From Pseudomonas fluorescens (lineage in GTDB: Bacteria; Pseudomonadota; Gammaproteobacteria; Pseudomonadales; Pseudomonadaceae), in the NCBI RefSeq assembly GCF_000967965.1, contig NZ_LACC01000017.1:257334-308563 (forward strand): DNA of 51,230 nucleotides, in the 5' to 3' direction. Both the position numbers and the translations under genes were made by a program. Position 1 is the stretch's first letter, and each line of letters begins with the position of its first letter. Shown here piece after piece: positions 13,855-22,278 of the stretch. The notes under the pieces were generated by a model. That model did not search any database. It saw nothing but the letters and a program-made list of their open reading frames with translations, and had not been told where the DNA came from.

Positions 13855-15117
13855 CTAAGCGGCCCTCCTCAGCGTCAGCAAAATCAACATAAACAGAAAC
13901 GCCTCACCAAAAATATACGCTACAGCAGCCCCTTGCTCGGAAAAAAACGATATTAAAATCGCAGAGAGCGTGACCGTCACGAACCCCGTAGCCGCGACAA
14001 TTTTTGCGTAAACTCGCTCCTTCCCAAGCGTACTCAAGGCCATCGTACCATAAATATAATTAGCCACCCCAAACAAAACCGACCCAATCATGACTCCAAT
14101 GAGAGCCATAACCTCAGTGGAGAGCGGAAGAACACCCCAGAATCGCAACATGCCTGCAAACAGAAAAAAGAGAAATATCACGATAGATGATACAAAAAGC
14201 TGAACCCTTACACTCTTCCAAAGCACAGTAAAAATACTCAACTCAGCACTCGGGCAAGACAAATCAACTACGGTGCGGACCGCATATAACTGACTTAATG
14301 GAAAAGTAAGAGCCTGAATCATACGAACGTATTTCTCCGCAATTGCATATGCAGAAATCGCCAACGGACCGACCGACATTATAGACAAGAGCAATGTATT
14401 GCTAGCACGATACAACAGCACAGAAACACTTGCGACAAATAGCGCCCGCCCCTTGAATAGCAACTCAACGGATCGCTTGAGTAATTTTAGCGGCGAACAA
14501 AACCCGATATTCGACGCAATATAGAAAAACGAAAAAAAACCTGATATTAAATAACTTACAGAAATAAACCCTGAAACAAAATTTTTATCAGATGCACCGT
14601 CAACAAAAATTACTCCCAATAAACATGAGAGCAACCGAGGAACAACCACAAACACCGCCAATGGTTTATTCTTCCCAAGCGCCTGATAATAGTAAGACGA
14701 TTGCAACACGCCCCCCAAAGGAAATAAAAGCCAAATTAACGCAAGCTCAAGAAACGACGGAAACAAAAAAACCACAAACCCAATCAATACGATCGAAACC
14801 CCACTCAACATAATTAAGCGTGCATACAAAATTGAATAATACACCTCAGATTCTTCGACCTGTCCTTTACCTATCGATTCAATTACCTGCTTCAAACCAC
14901 TGATATCAAAACTATACAAAGCGAAGGTCAAGACAATAAACGCGACAGCCTCCATAGTCACTACGCCGGCAAACTTTTCCGCCCCTATTACACTCAAAAA
15001 ATAAGGGAACAAGAACAATGGCAGAAGAGCGTTCCCCCCTTGAATAGCTGCCAGTGAAGCTAAGTTAATCAAATTATCAATATTTTTTTGCAAATGCACA
15101 TACCCTTTCAGAATCAT
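13855..15117 (-). CDS. wzx: O-antigen flippase (Wzx, MOP superfamily)
   Basis: This 420-residue membrane protein has about twelve hydrophobic segments and the Wzx-like N-terminus LINLASLAAIQGGNALLPLFLFPYFLSVIG (written in part), close to RfbX-type flippases. It should move undecaprenyl-linked O-units across the inner membrane to Wzy. The gene ends one base before the wzy start codon, so the two are surely cotranscribed. The start is not fully certain: MILKGYVHLQKN could be shortened to a start nearer LQKNIDN. Base composition is A+T-rich. Confidence 0.87.
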   Translation of the reverse strand: MILKGYVHLQKNIDNLINLASLAAIQGGNALLPLFLFPYFLSVIGAEKFAGVVTMEAVAFIVLTFALYSFDISGLKQVIESIGKGQVEESEVYYSILYARLIMLSGVSIVLIGFVVFLFPSFLELALIWLLFPLGGVLQSSYYYQALGKNKPLAVFVVVPRLLSCLLGVIFVDGASDKNFVSGFISVSYLISGFFSFFYIASNIGFCSPLKLLKRSVELLFKGRALFVASVSVLLYRASNTLLLSIMSVGPLAISAYAIAEKYVRMIQALTFPLSQLYAVRTVVDLSCPSAELSIFTVLWKSVRVQLFVSSIVIFLFFLFAGMLRFWGVLPLSTEVMALIGVMIGSVLFGVANYIYGTMALSTLGKERVYAKIVAATGFVTVTLSAILISFFSEQGAAVAYIFGEAFLFMLILLTLRRAA

Positions 15118-15253
15118 TCACTGTCTTAACCTTTGCGCGCAATGCATAAAAAACCAATAAAAAACAACTACCCAACTTTGCAGCAACTCTGGAGAACCGA
15201 GCCTCGCCCCGAATTATCGAAACACTCAAAACCCCAAAAATAACCCGCATTTT

Positions 15254-15334
15254 TACAGTGTTGGTGTTGTGAATGATCTGGCGAATAACCGTAGAGCCAA
15301 TAGATCCGGCACCGCCGGTGACAAAAATTTTCAT
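15254..15334 (-). pseudogene. rmlB: N-terminal stub of a second rmlB
   Basis: The first 27 codons (MKIFVTGGAGSIGSTVIRQI followed by IHNTNTV) match the NAD-binding start of dTDP-glucose 4,6-dehydratase. Similarity then stops and the frame runs on into unrelated sequence to 15077. The DNA differs from the intact rmlB start at 25697, so this is not a recent copy of it. It is probably the scar of a deletion that removed another rml cluster upstream of wzx. Confidence 0.75.
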
Positions 15335-15427
15335 TTAGTCTACGAGCTCTGGATGCTTAAAATTTAATTCGTTTGCCGAGTTACGCCTGCGGCTAACCCG
15401 ACGCTTAACCTATAACGCGAAATTTGA

Positions 15428-15751
15428 CTAACACTCTTGACCTCTGCCATAGAACACCCGCCCAACAAGTTCGATGTGTTCGAGCAGGCCCGGATTACCC
15501 AACTGCCGGTAGAGCGACAGATCGAACTTGTACGGGAGCAGCAGGTTGTCAAGGTCACCATACAGGTTCAACAATTCTTGATCACTCAGCTCACCCTTTA
15601 AGGTCGGATCGATATCCGATCCGGGCCTGGAGGTGCCCTTGGCTCGTGAACCATAAAGGACGGCCTGCGTCAAGCCTGGGTAACGCTCAAACACCTGGCA
15701 GATGGCATGGACGCCAGCTACCGGTAAGCCGCTGTCCGGCAGGCTATTCAT
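15428..15751 (-). CDS. MNT-type nucleotidyltransferase antitoxin (MntA-like)
   Basis: This 107-residue minimal nucleotidyltransferase has the GSx10DxD motif as GSRAKGTSRPGSDID (about residues 34-48), with the third acidic residue in KFDLSLY (about D77). MntA proteins neutralise their HEPN RNase partner, in studied cases by AMPylating it. Its ATG overlaps the end of the HEPN reading frame by four bases (ATGA), the usual toxin-antitoxin arrangement. Here the antitoxin is intact while the HEPN partner is frameshifted. The P in DIDPTL replaces the more common L. Confidence 0.88.
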   Translation of the reverse strand: MNSLPDSGLPVAGVHAICQVFERYPGLTQAVLYGSRAKGTSRPGSDIDPTLKGELSDQELLNLYGDLDNLLLPYKFDLSLYRQLGNPGLLEHIELVGRVFYGRGQEC

Positions 15752-16177
15752 GCTTTTCGTGCGACTCTGGCAAGCAGTGCCTTTTCCAGTGCCTTCAGCA
15801 ACGCATGGTGCTGCAGGCGGATGTTCCCGAGAATAGCTTCTGCCGTTTCTTCGTTGTAGGCATGCGACGTTCTAGTGCGATCGGCCAGAATGTTCATCCA
15901 GCCTTGCCCCTCTTCAGTGAGCCCCTTGCTGAAGGCTTCTCGGATAGTATCCCGTGAGCCGGTAATGCCTTCGCATGCCCTGCAATATCAGGAATTTTTT
16001 CAAGGTGTTCCAAGCCAGCTCGTAAGTGTACTCGAAGGCCTGGATAACCCCCTGCTTCTCCAGCCTAGAGAGTTCTCGAACCTGCACCAGGGCAACAGCC
16101 TCGTCCAACTGCGCAAAGGCTTTGCAGAAGTTGTGTAAGCGTTGTTCCCAGCGGATATCTTCAGTATTCAAGGTCAT
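15748..16177 (-). pseudogene. HEPN nuclease toxin (HI0074-like), frameshifted
   Basis: The N-terminal frame gives RWEQRLHNFCKAFAQLDEAV and GVIQAFEYTYELAWNTLKKFL, typical of the HEPN nucleotidyltransferase-associated family. Near 15971-15980 one extra base shifts the frame, and the ORF stops at 15914. In the next frame the homology goes on: GITGSRDTIREAF, GWMNILADRTRTSHAYNEETAEAI and a C-terminus ending at 15748. The catalytic RxxxxH (RTRTSH, 15862-15879) lies after the shift, so the 87-residue product lacks the nuclease site. A sequencing error or a programmed shift cannot be excluded from this read alone. Confidence 0.85.
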
Positions 16178-16202
16178 CTTTAACCAGAGACAAGGGAATC
16201 GA

Positions 16203-17270
16203 TTAGCTTAGGCTTGGCTGACGACGCTTCACCCACATACCACGGATCAGAGCAATAAACACGCCTAACATACCACCAAGAACAACACCCAGAGCTAGTA
16301 TCAGCGCTTTTTTAGGCTTGATTGGGGTCTCGGGGGCTTCGGCAATATTATCCAAGGTGAAAACCGCAACGTTACTTGGACTCACGCTAACCTTGGAGAG
16401 AAAATCCAATCGATTTTCAAAATCACGTAGATCGGCTATAAATGGGTCGTCATTCGTACGGCTTTGCAATACTGCCAGTTCGACGCGAATGGCCTTGGCA
16501 CCAAGCTTATACATCAAGTTGCCATCAACGAACTGCTCCAACTCACCATCCGACGATGTTCTGAGGGCTTTGACCTGTGGCGCTTGCACACCCACTTTAT
16601 CCGCAACGATCAAAGCCTCATTCAGGCGAGCGATGCGGTCCTCGCGAAGCTTTTTGGCACTCTCACGTAACACCTCAATTCGACTCTTGATCGACTGAAC
16701 TCGCATACTGATTTCAGTCGCGGCCGTATCAGCCATATCTTGCCGGGTCTTGCTCGCCGCCCGCTCAACATACAAATTCGCCCACTCTGCCGCCCTGCTC
16801 GGCACTGCGGACTGCGCTGTCACTTCGAATCGATCGGGGGTGTTTTTAACATCTGGATTGCTGACGACTAGCTTCTTGTTGAGAGTCTCCCGAAGCTGAT
16901 CTTTCGTTCCTGAGCCAATCTCAGCTGCCTGCGCAGGAAGATAGATCTGCTGGAAAAAACTATTGCGCTGATTTTCTGAGCGAAGGTTTTGGGTGAAAAT
17001 AGAGTATATTTTTTCCACAGTAAATTCTGGAAGCCCGGCCTCAGCTCGACCCAGATTATAACCAGCAATATCTGCCAAGCGCGGCGGCAACAAACTGGTT
17101 TTTGCCTCGTAGACTGGCGCGGACAAAAAGGCATAACTAGCGGCTACGACTGTGATTATCAGTGTAACAAGAGCGATCAGGAGCTTTTGCTTCCAGAGAT
17201 GCTCAAGCCACTCAACTAAGTCAATCTCGTCCGAGGGTATGTTGCTGCTAGCAGGGGGAATCTGGCTCAC
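16203..17270 (-). CDS. wzz: O-antigen chain-length regulator Wzz
   Basis: This 355-residue inner-membrane co-polymerase sets modal O-chain length together with Wzy. The N-terminal membrane segment is at about 33-51 (LIALVTLIITVVAASYAFL), preceded by EIDLVEWLEHLWKQK. A long coiled periplasmic domain follows. The C-terminal segment has the Pro-rich PETPIKPKKALILALGVVLGG motif (about 313-333). The start is GTG, five bases after CGGAG. An ihfB relic lies upstream in the same direction, which is the order ihfB-wzz found at the canonical Pseudomonas O-antigen locus. Confidence 0.93.
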   Translation of the reverse strand: MSQIPPASSNIPSDEIDLVEWLEHLWKQKLLIALVTLIITVVAASYAFLSAPVYEAKTSLLPPRLADIAGYNLGRAEAGLPEFTVEKIYSIFTQNLRSENQRNSFFQQIYLPAQAAEIGSGTKDQLRETLNKKLVVSNPDVKNTPDRFEVTAQSAVPSRAAEWANLYVERAASKTRQDMADTAATEISMRVQSIKSRIEVLRESAKKLREDRIARLNEALIVADKVGVQAPQVKALRTSSDGELEQFVDGNLMYKLGAKAIRVELAVLQSRTNDDPFIADLRDFENRLDFLSKVSVSPSNVAVFTLDNIAEAPETPIKPKKALILALGVVLGGMLGVFIALIRGMWVKRRQPSLS

Positions 17271-17525
17271 TGAAACTCCGAACTGATAAAAAAATTAATA
17301 TCGGCAGCTCAGCAATGGGATGGGGACTAAAAAATCCGCTCGCAACCCTTTGATTCTTTGGCCTAGGTAACAGCCTCTCCTCGAGACGCTCCAAAGTAGA
17401 GAATCCTCACTGCCGAAACGAGCTACAAACTCAGCGCGATATTCTCTCAGATATATGAACTATTACAAGGCCTGACAGGCTGCAGGATGCGTAAAATCGT
17501 CCTTGCCGTCAGGCTCTACGCCCTA

Positions 17526-17754
17526 CTATTCCTCCTCATTCACCCGATCGCGCAACTCCTTTCCCGGCTTAAAATGCGGCACAAATTTACCATCCAAGCG
17601 CACGAAAATGTAGAGGGAAGCTGCCAAATCCACGGATTTCGATACGATCACCGGTCGATAGTGCCTGCGACATCTGCTCGAGCATGGTCTTGATGGCCAG
17701 CTCGACATCCTTCGGCGACAGCAGCCCTTGGTGCGTAACGATCCGCTCGATCAA
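17526..17754 (-). pseudogene. ihfB: Truncated ihfB (IHF beta subunit)
   Basis: The minus strand reads LIERIVTHQGLLSPKDVE, LAIKTMLEQMSQALSTGDRI, EIRGFGSFPLHFR, then RLDGKFVPHFKPGKELRDRV and NEEE-stop. This is IHF-beta without its first codons (MTKSE). Roughly 45 bases with the PRVGRNPKTG DNA-intercalating arm are missing, and the frame is shifted there. The 5' end is cut at 17754, where an IS1595 transposase remnant begins. IHF is essential for many functions, so an intact ihfB should exist elsewhere in the genome. Confidence 0.9.
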
Positions 17755-17761
17755 CAAGTTG

Positions 17762-18098
17762 GCGCCATGTGTTCACTGTGCTAGTTCGTCGTTTTACCGC
17801 TGGGGTCAGCGCTCGGGTTTGCAGCGCTATTGCTGTCGAAACTGCGGACACACCTTTTCCGCGTTGTCGGGCATTGAGCTGGCCCATCTACGCCACAAGT
17901 CCTTGTGGCTGAGTTACGTCGAGGCACTGAGCGATGGGCTGACGGTGCGTCGGGCGGCGGCCCACTGCGGTATCGACAAGAATACGGCCTTTCGTTGGCG
18001 CCACCGTTTTCTGCGCCAAGCCGCCCAAATCAAGGCCGAGCGCCTGGAAGGCATCGTCGAAGCCGACGAGACCTTCTTTCCTCATTCACTGAAAGGAC
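17762..18098 (+). pseudogene. IS1595-family transposase N-terminal remnant
   Basis: The frame gives a zinc ribbon (CVHC ... CCRNC), then SALSGIELAHLRHKSLWL, DGLTVRRAAAHCGIDKNTAF, RWRHRFL and GIVEADETFF with the first catalytic Asp. This matches ISXO2-like/IS1595 transposases. It lacks a start of its own, being fused to the ihfB relic on the left. Homology breaks near 18098, losing the rest of the DDE-type core, so it is inactive. Confidence 0.85.
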
Positions 18099-18143
18099 GT
18101 ATCCGATCCATGAAGTACACCTACCGCAAGGTGCGCTCCCCGT

Positions 18144-18395
18144 TTACCGTGGCGTCTCTGGCGAGCAGTTCCACGGCAGCAAGGCTTCGTAGTCTTCGAT
18201 CGACGAGGCGTGCGGCAACCGCTCCAGTACGTGGCGCAGCCACGTATAGGGCTCTTGGCCGTTGACCTTTGCGGTCTCGACCAGGCTGTAGATCTGGGCG
18301 CTGGCGGTAGCACCTTTGGGCGTATCGCTGAACAGCCCGCCAGGCCTTGCGACCAATCACAAACGGCTTTATCGCTCTTTCCGCGGCGTTGTTGT
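18144..18395 (-). pseudogene. IS66 transposase C-terminal exon, 3' of the intron insertion
   Basis: Minus-strand reading gives NNAAERAIKPFVIGRKA, then, after a one-base disturbance near 18350, LFSDTPKGATASAQIYSLVE, NGQEPYTWLRHVLERLPHA and SIEDYEALLPWNCSPETPR-stop. This is the C-terminus of an IS66 TnpC, ending at 18144. The coding sequence is interrupted at NN by the group II intron and resumes at 20344 with VPID. It is distinct from the IS66 relic at 10971-11325. Confidence 0.88.
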
Positions 18396-18895
18396 GTACG
18401 CCCTGACAAGGCGTATGAGTTTAGTGGGTGCGAATCCCACCCGGCTACTGTGGCTCCGGCCGGAAGCACTTTGGAGCAGTTCAGGAGGCAACGAATGGGC
18501 TGAAGTATCTGAAGAAAAGGCTTCTTTAGGAAGTCAGTGACTATGCAGGCCGTAGCGCGCAGCGAACACCGAGCAGGCCCCGAAAATGCCTTGCGGTAGC
18601 CGACCCGCCATAATAACGGGGAAGGTTGATAGTGCCGAGGGATCGAGCGTCAGACGAACTTGGCACTGCCGCCGGGGTAGTGGTGATGGCATGTACAGAA
18701 GAGAACTCATACGAAACAGGGGAAACCTGCCAGGGTGAAATGACCGTCAGACACGGCCATACAAACAGAGCGCCCGTGAGGGATGGCTCTGGCTCGGGCA
18801 GGTGGCGGATGGGCTCGTAGTATCGTTGAGGCCGGGTAATGCCGGAGTAGGAAAGGAGCCCTGGTTCAAGAGGGGACTACAAAGTAGCAAGAACG

Positions 18896-20290
18896 ATGGG
18901 ATTGGCCCCAGGCCTATTAACCCAAGTAAGAAATCGCGTTCGGAAGCTACAGCGTGCCCTGTATGTGAAAGCTAAGACAGAGCCAGACTTTCGCTTCTGC
19001 AGCCTGTGGGACAAAGTCTATCGAATCGATGTTTTGGTCATTGCCTACCAACGTTGCAGCGCAAACCGAGGCAGCCACGGTGTGGATGGTCAGCGATTCG
19101 AAGACATTGAAAGCATAGGGTCTATGGAGTGGCTGGCTCAGCTACGCGAGGAGCTGAAGTCGGGTGGATATCGACCTCAGCCCCTACGGCGGGTACGGAT
19201 TCCCAAAAAGAACGGCAAACTTCGTTCCTTGGGAATTCCTTGCATTCGAGACCGCGTTGTTCAAATGGCCCTTAATCTCACACTCCAAGCGATTTTCGAA
19301 GCGGATATGCAGCCATCACAGTATGGTTTCAGACCTCGTCGAGATGCCAAGGAAGCCGTGAGGCAGGTGCACCATTACACCGCGCGGGTTGGGTTGAGAG
19401 ACGTTGTCGATACGGATCTTCGTGACTATTTCAATACCATTCCACACGGGCCTTTGATGAAATGTCTGGCCCGGCGTATCTCGGATGGCAGGGTATTGCG
19501 GCTGATCAAGCAATGGCTTGAGGTGGCCGTTATCGAACTTATTGACGGAAAGCCTCGACGCACCAACGAAGTCAAGCACACGCACCGTGGCAGCGCTCAA
19601 GGATCGGTGATTTCGCCGCTACTAGCCAATGTGTATTTCAGGCGCTTCATTCTGGCCTGGGAAAAGTTTGGCTACGCCAGACGTCTGCATGCAAGGATTG
19701 TGAATTACGCGGACGATATGGTGATCTGCTGCCGCCCCGGCAGTGGAGAGCAGGCAATGGTGCTGATGAGTGGTTTGATGGCGCGGCTGGGGCTGACGGT
19801 CAACGAAGAAAAAACGGCGCTGGTAAAACTCCCGGAACAGTCACTCGACTTTCTGGGATACAACCTAGGCAGGCAATACGATCGTCATGGGAAAGCCTAT
19901 ATCGGCACTCAGCCTTCGAAAGGGGCGATGAAGTCGATTATTAGCAAAATCCATGACGAAACAGCGATTAGCATGACGTGGGATGCGGTAGAGCACCGGA
20001 TAGCTGAACTCAACTCGATCCTTCGAGGCTGGGCTGGTTACTTCGATCAAGGGCCTGTGCTCAAGCACTACTGAATTCTGCAACGTTACACTGAACGCCG
20101 TATCCGACGCTGGTTGGTCAAGAAGCATAAGCGGCGAGGCCGCTCTGGGTACCGTCTATACCCATATGCATTTCTATATGGAAAGCTAGGCCTGCATCAG
20201 TTGCCTGTGCGAATGGCCGATGTGTCGAGTGCGAAGGTATATCGATTTCGGACGAAAGCCGGATGCGTTAGTAGCGCACGTCCGGTTTGA
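18896..20290 (+). pseudogene. Group II intron reverse transcriptase/maturase, with in-frame stop
   Basis: The first 392 codons hold the RT fingers-palm: NRGSHGVDG (about 57-65), RIPKKNGKLRSLGIPCIRDRVVQ, QYGFRPRR, catalytic D174 in VDTDLRDYF, HRGSAQGSVISPLLANVY and YADD (271-274). A TGA at 20072-20074 interrupts it where relatives have Arg. The same frame continues for 71 codons with ILQRYTERRIRRWLVKKH and LGLHQLPVRMADV, the usual C-terminal maturase/DNA-binding tail, and ends at 20288-20290 inside domain V. A single CGA-to-TGA change would explain the stop. The truncated product keeps the RT domain but loses its end, so splicing help is probably lost. Confidence 0.85.
20255..20288 (+). ncRNA. 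Group II intron domain V
   Basis: AAGCCGGATGCG ... CGCACGTCCGGTTT folds as the short hairpin of domain V, with the catalytic AGC triad (20257-20259) in the lower stem. It is about one base shorter in the loop than the common 34-nt form. A domain VI stem follows at once. Confidence 0.85.
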
Positions 20291-20343
20291 CGAGCGGGGT
20301 GTGGAAACGGAGCGCGAGCCACCGCGCCACATCCCGACTCTAC

Positions 20344-20400
20344 CGATGGGCACTGCCCCATCTTCCAGGTAGCGTGTCAGCGCTACCCAGCGTTTAAGGC
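20344..20400 (-). pseudogene. IS66 transposase fragment, upstream side of the intron
   Basis: The minus strand reads LKRWVALTRYLEDGAVPI, directly preceding DNNAAER across the intron. Similarity ends near 20400, so the rest of this IS66 copy has been lost. The 20 bases CGCTACCCAGCGTTTAAGGC (20381-20400) recur in inverted orientation at 11071-11090 in the other IS66 relic. Confidence 0.85.
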
Positions 20401-20735
20401 AGCTCCAACCAGACGCCGAATAGATTTAGGCAAGCCAACTAACCATCATTGATCAGGGTTGCAAAAAAGGAGGGGACCATAGATTTTCGACTTTGGCCTC
20501 GGGACGCATAATGGTTGCGGGCTCCTGATGGGAACCGGGAGCACAGCATCAGGCTTCAACTGGCAGCTTTGTATGTGTACACGGTGGATCGCTTACAACC
20601 GGCATGCCAAGCATGCCTAGAATAAACGCCGAGGCTGCGGCCACGCGATGTGGCCAGTCTGGTCGTCTGCTTTTTATGAGTCGATACTACTCTGAATTGT
20701 ACTCGAACAGGCACCAGCGGAGCTGTACGTTCCTT
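20401..20735. other. Gene-free stretch between IS66 relic and acyltransferase
   Basis: No ORF with recognisable similarity is seen. Two hairpin-forming motifs are visible, GGCTCCTGATGGGAACCGGGAGC near 20518 (shown in part: GGCTCC/GGGAGC) and GGCCACGCGATGTGGCC near 20637. They may belong to a lost insertion sequence, which I cannot identify. Confidence 0.4.
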
Positions 20736-21902
20736 CTATGTACGATTGTCAATATTGCCGGGACGAGCTGTCGCAGCTGAGCCATAGAGGGATTTTTTCC
20801 GTAGAAAAGGTCTTTCAATGGCGAAGTAGGTAAACGTTGACATGGCCGAAACAATGAGGAGGATCAGAGGCAGCAGCAGAGCGAACCGGGAAAATGACGA
20901 GTCTGTAAAATTGTAGATAGGCAGGATTGAGAAGGTGAAGAACAGTAGGGTGCCGTGAAGTAGGTAAATACTGTAGCTGATCTCTCCAAGTGCTTTGAGT
21001 CCGGTCCTGCTTAGGATGCCGAATAGATCGTTTCCGAGGGAAAACATAAGGAAAGGGATGCCGAGAAGTAGCATCTGAGATATCGGGTAGGGTTCTTTGA
21101 AAAATAAGCTAAGCGCTATAGCAAGTAAGGCTATTGCTGAGCATATCGGCTTTTTTAAGTGGGGCAGTAGCGTGGGGAAATGATTTTTAATGAGTACCGG
21201 CACAAAGCCGATGATGAATAATGTGAAAAATTTGACGTCTACAGTGTTGCCGTAAATGTGCAGTAAAGCCAAGGTGCCGAGTAGGGATAAAACCAAGGTC
21301 GTACCTTGTGCCTTGAAGTTTGCAATCAGGGCAATGACAGGCAGTGAAATATAAAATAACCACTCGTACTTCAATGTCCAGTGAGCATAGGCGGTTATTA
21401 AATTGCTATCCTGGTAGCCATTAAAAGGGGATCCTAAAAAAATCAGCCATTTGTAGGTTTCTTTGATGATCGTGCTTGTTGGTGTGGAAATAAATCCTGT
21501 TTTATAGAGGCTGAGTACCATGACCAGAAACACAACAAAAATATACAGTGGATAAACTCTTTTGATCCTTGATTTTAGCAGGGTCGGCCAGTTCGGCTTT
21601 TTTTGATATATTTTATCGAAGAACAGGAAGCCCGTGATCATGAAGAACAGAGATACGGACACACTGCCCATGTTGTCAATGATAGGGCTGCCCGTCCGAG
21701 CCCAGTAACCCGTTGTCTTCCAGAAATAGGTGATCGTGAAGTGATGGCATACTACCGAGGTTGCTAGAAAACCACGGAGTGCATCAAGCGGAGAGGATCG
21801 CTTGAGTGTATCGGGGGAGAGAATTTTTATGTGACTGTACAGCTTATCCAAGAGGAAAATGCTCACCGCATACAGGGCAACGACTTCGAGGGTTTGCGAC
21901 AT
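20736..21902 (-). CDS. Acyltransferase family 3 (OafA-like) membrane protein
   Basis: This 388-residue inner-membrane protein has ten or more hydrophobic segments. The N-terminal SPLDALRGFLATSVVCHHF carries the family RGxxA and catalytic-type His motifs, and RIKRVYPLYIFVVF matches the RxxRxxP motif. FMITGFLFFDK and EISYSIYLLHGTLLF are also typical. Family members transfer acetyl or other acyl groups to surface sugars. Given its place between wzz/wzx/wzy and the rml genes, O-acetylation of the O-antigen is the likely role, by inference. The gene stands alone with IS remnants on both sides. Confidence 0.9.
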   Translation of the reverse strand: MSQTLEVVALYAVSIFLLDKLYSHIKILSPDTLKRSSPLDALRGFLATSVVCHHFTITYFWKTTGYWARTGSPIIDNMGSVSVSLFFMITGFLFFDKIYQKKPNWPTLLKSRIKRVYPLYIFVVFLVMVLSLYKTGFISTPTSTIIKETYKWLIFLGSPFNGYQDSNLITAYAHWTLKYEWLFYISLPVIALIANFKAQGTTLVLSLLGTLALLHIYGNTVDVKFFTLFIIGFVPVLIKNHFPTLLPHLKKPICSAIALLAIALSLFFKEPYPISQMLLLGIPFLMFSLGNDLFGILSRTGLKALGEISYSIYLLHGTLLFFTFSILPIYNFTDSSFSRFALLLPLILLIVSAMSTFTYFAIERPFLRKKSLYGSAATARPGNIDNRT

Positions 21903-22039
21903 TTTTTCCTTTGATAGCTCTCTTGGATTGCTATAAGTACCGGGCGAGAATTCTTGGTTTGTAAGTTTTTGCCTTACTCCACCACGATCCGATAATAATC
22001 GCGCTGATGTAGATTTGTGTGATCACATACATCAGCTAG

Positions 22040-22205
22040 GTTTTCGCCTCTGCTGACAAACCGGCGCAGCTGATCGAAAAAAGCATGGCCAGCCCCGGCG
22101 TGCTAGCCATGCAGTTGGCCACTGAATGCATCGATGGCTTGCTATTGCAGCACTTCTAAAAAATGCCCGGCCACAACGGTATCGATACCCCTTGACGACC
22201 CCTCG
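22040..22205 (+). pseudogene. IS66 transposase internal remnant
   Basis: The frame from 22052 reads ADKPAQLIEKSMASPGVLAM, QLATECIDGLLLQHF, a stop, KMPGHNGIDTP, a stop, then RPLAR. This resembles the middle of IS66 TnpC (..LIEKxMASxxLLA..DGLPLxRFEKVLxRHGIDIPRQTLARW) with two in-frame stops. It is the third IS66 relic in the island, on the opposite strand to the flanking rml genes. Confidence 0.7.
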
Positions 22206-22278
22206 CCCGTACACGTCAGCGCATTACAAGGGATTTTGCACAAAATCTAGACCTGAAAACTCAGCCATTTGGCCAGCC

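Larger units (their letters stand above)
18396..20343 (+). mobile_element. Group II intron inserted in an IS66 transposase gene
   Basis: The element starts near GTACGCCCTGACAAGG (18396, uncertain by two bases) and ends near 20343. It contains a reverse transcriptase/maturase gene, a domain V hairpin at 20255-20288 and a domain VI stem formed by GGGGTGTGG and CCACATCCC. Removing it joins ...GTTGTTGT to CGATGGGC. On the IS66 strand this restores VPIDNNAAER, the conserved transposase motif, which fixes the borders. The intron lies antisense to the transposase gene, so splicing of the intron transcript would not repair the transposase mRNA. Confidence 0.88.

Noticed and set aside
17684..18265. 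A 193-codon ORF as a complete gene
   Set aside because: Its first codons are antisense ihfB relic and its last are antisense IS66; only the middle is IS1595 transposase.
20461..20660. Possible end of an IS110-type element (GGAGGGGACCATAG and hairpins)
   Set aside because: There is no transposase gene or second end, and the resemblance is only an impression.
22032..22214. Small minus-strand ORF between acyltransferase and rmlC
   Set aside because: The plus strand here matches an IS66 transposase remnant, so the minus ORF is a shadow.
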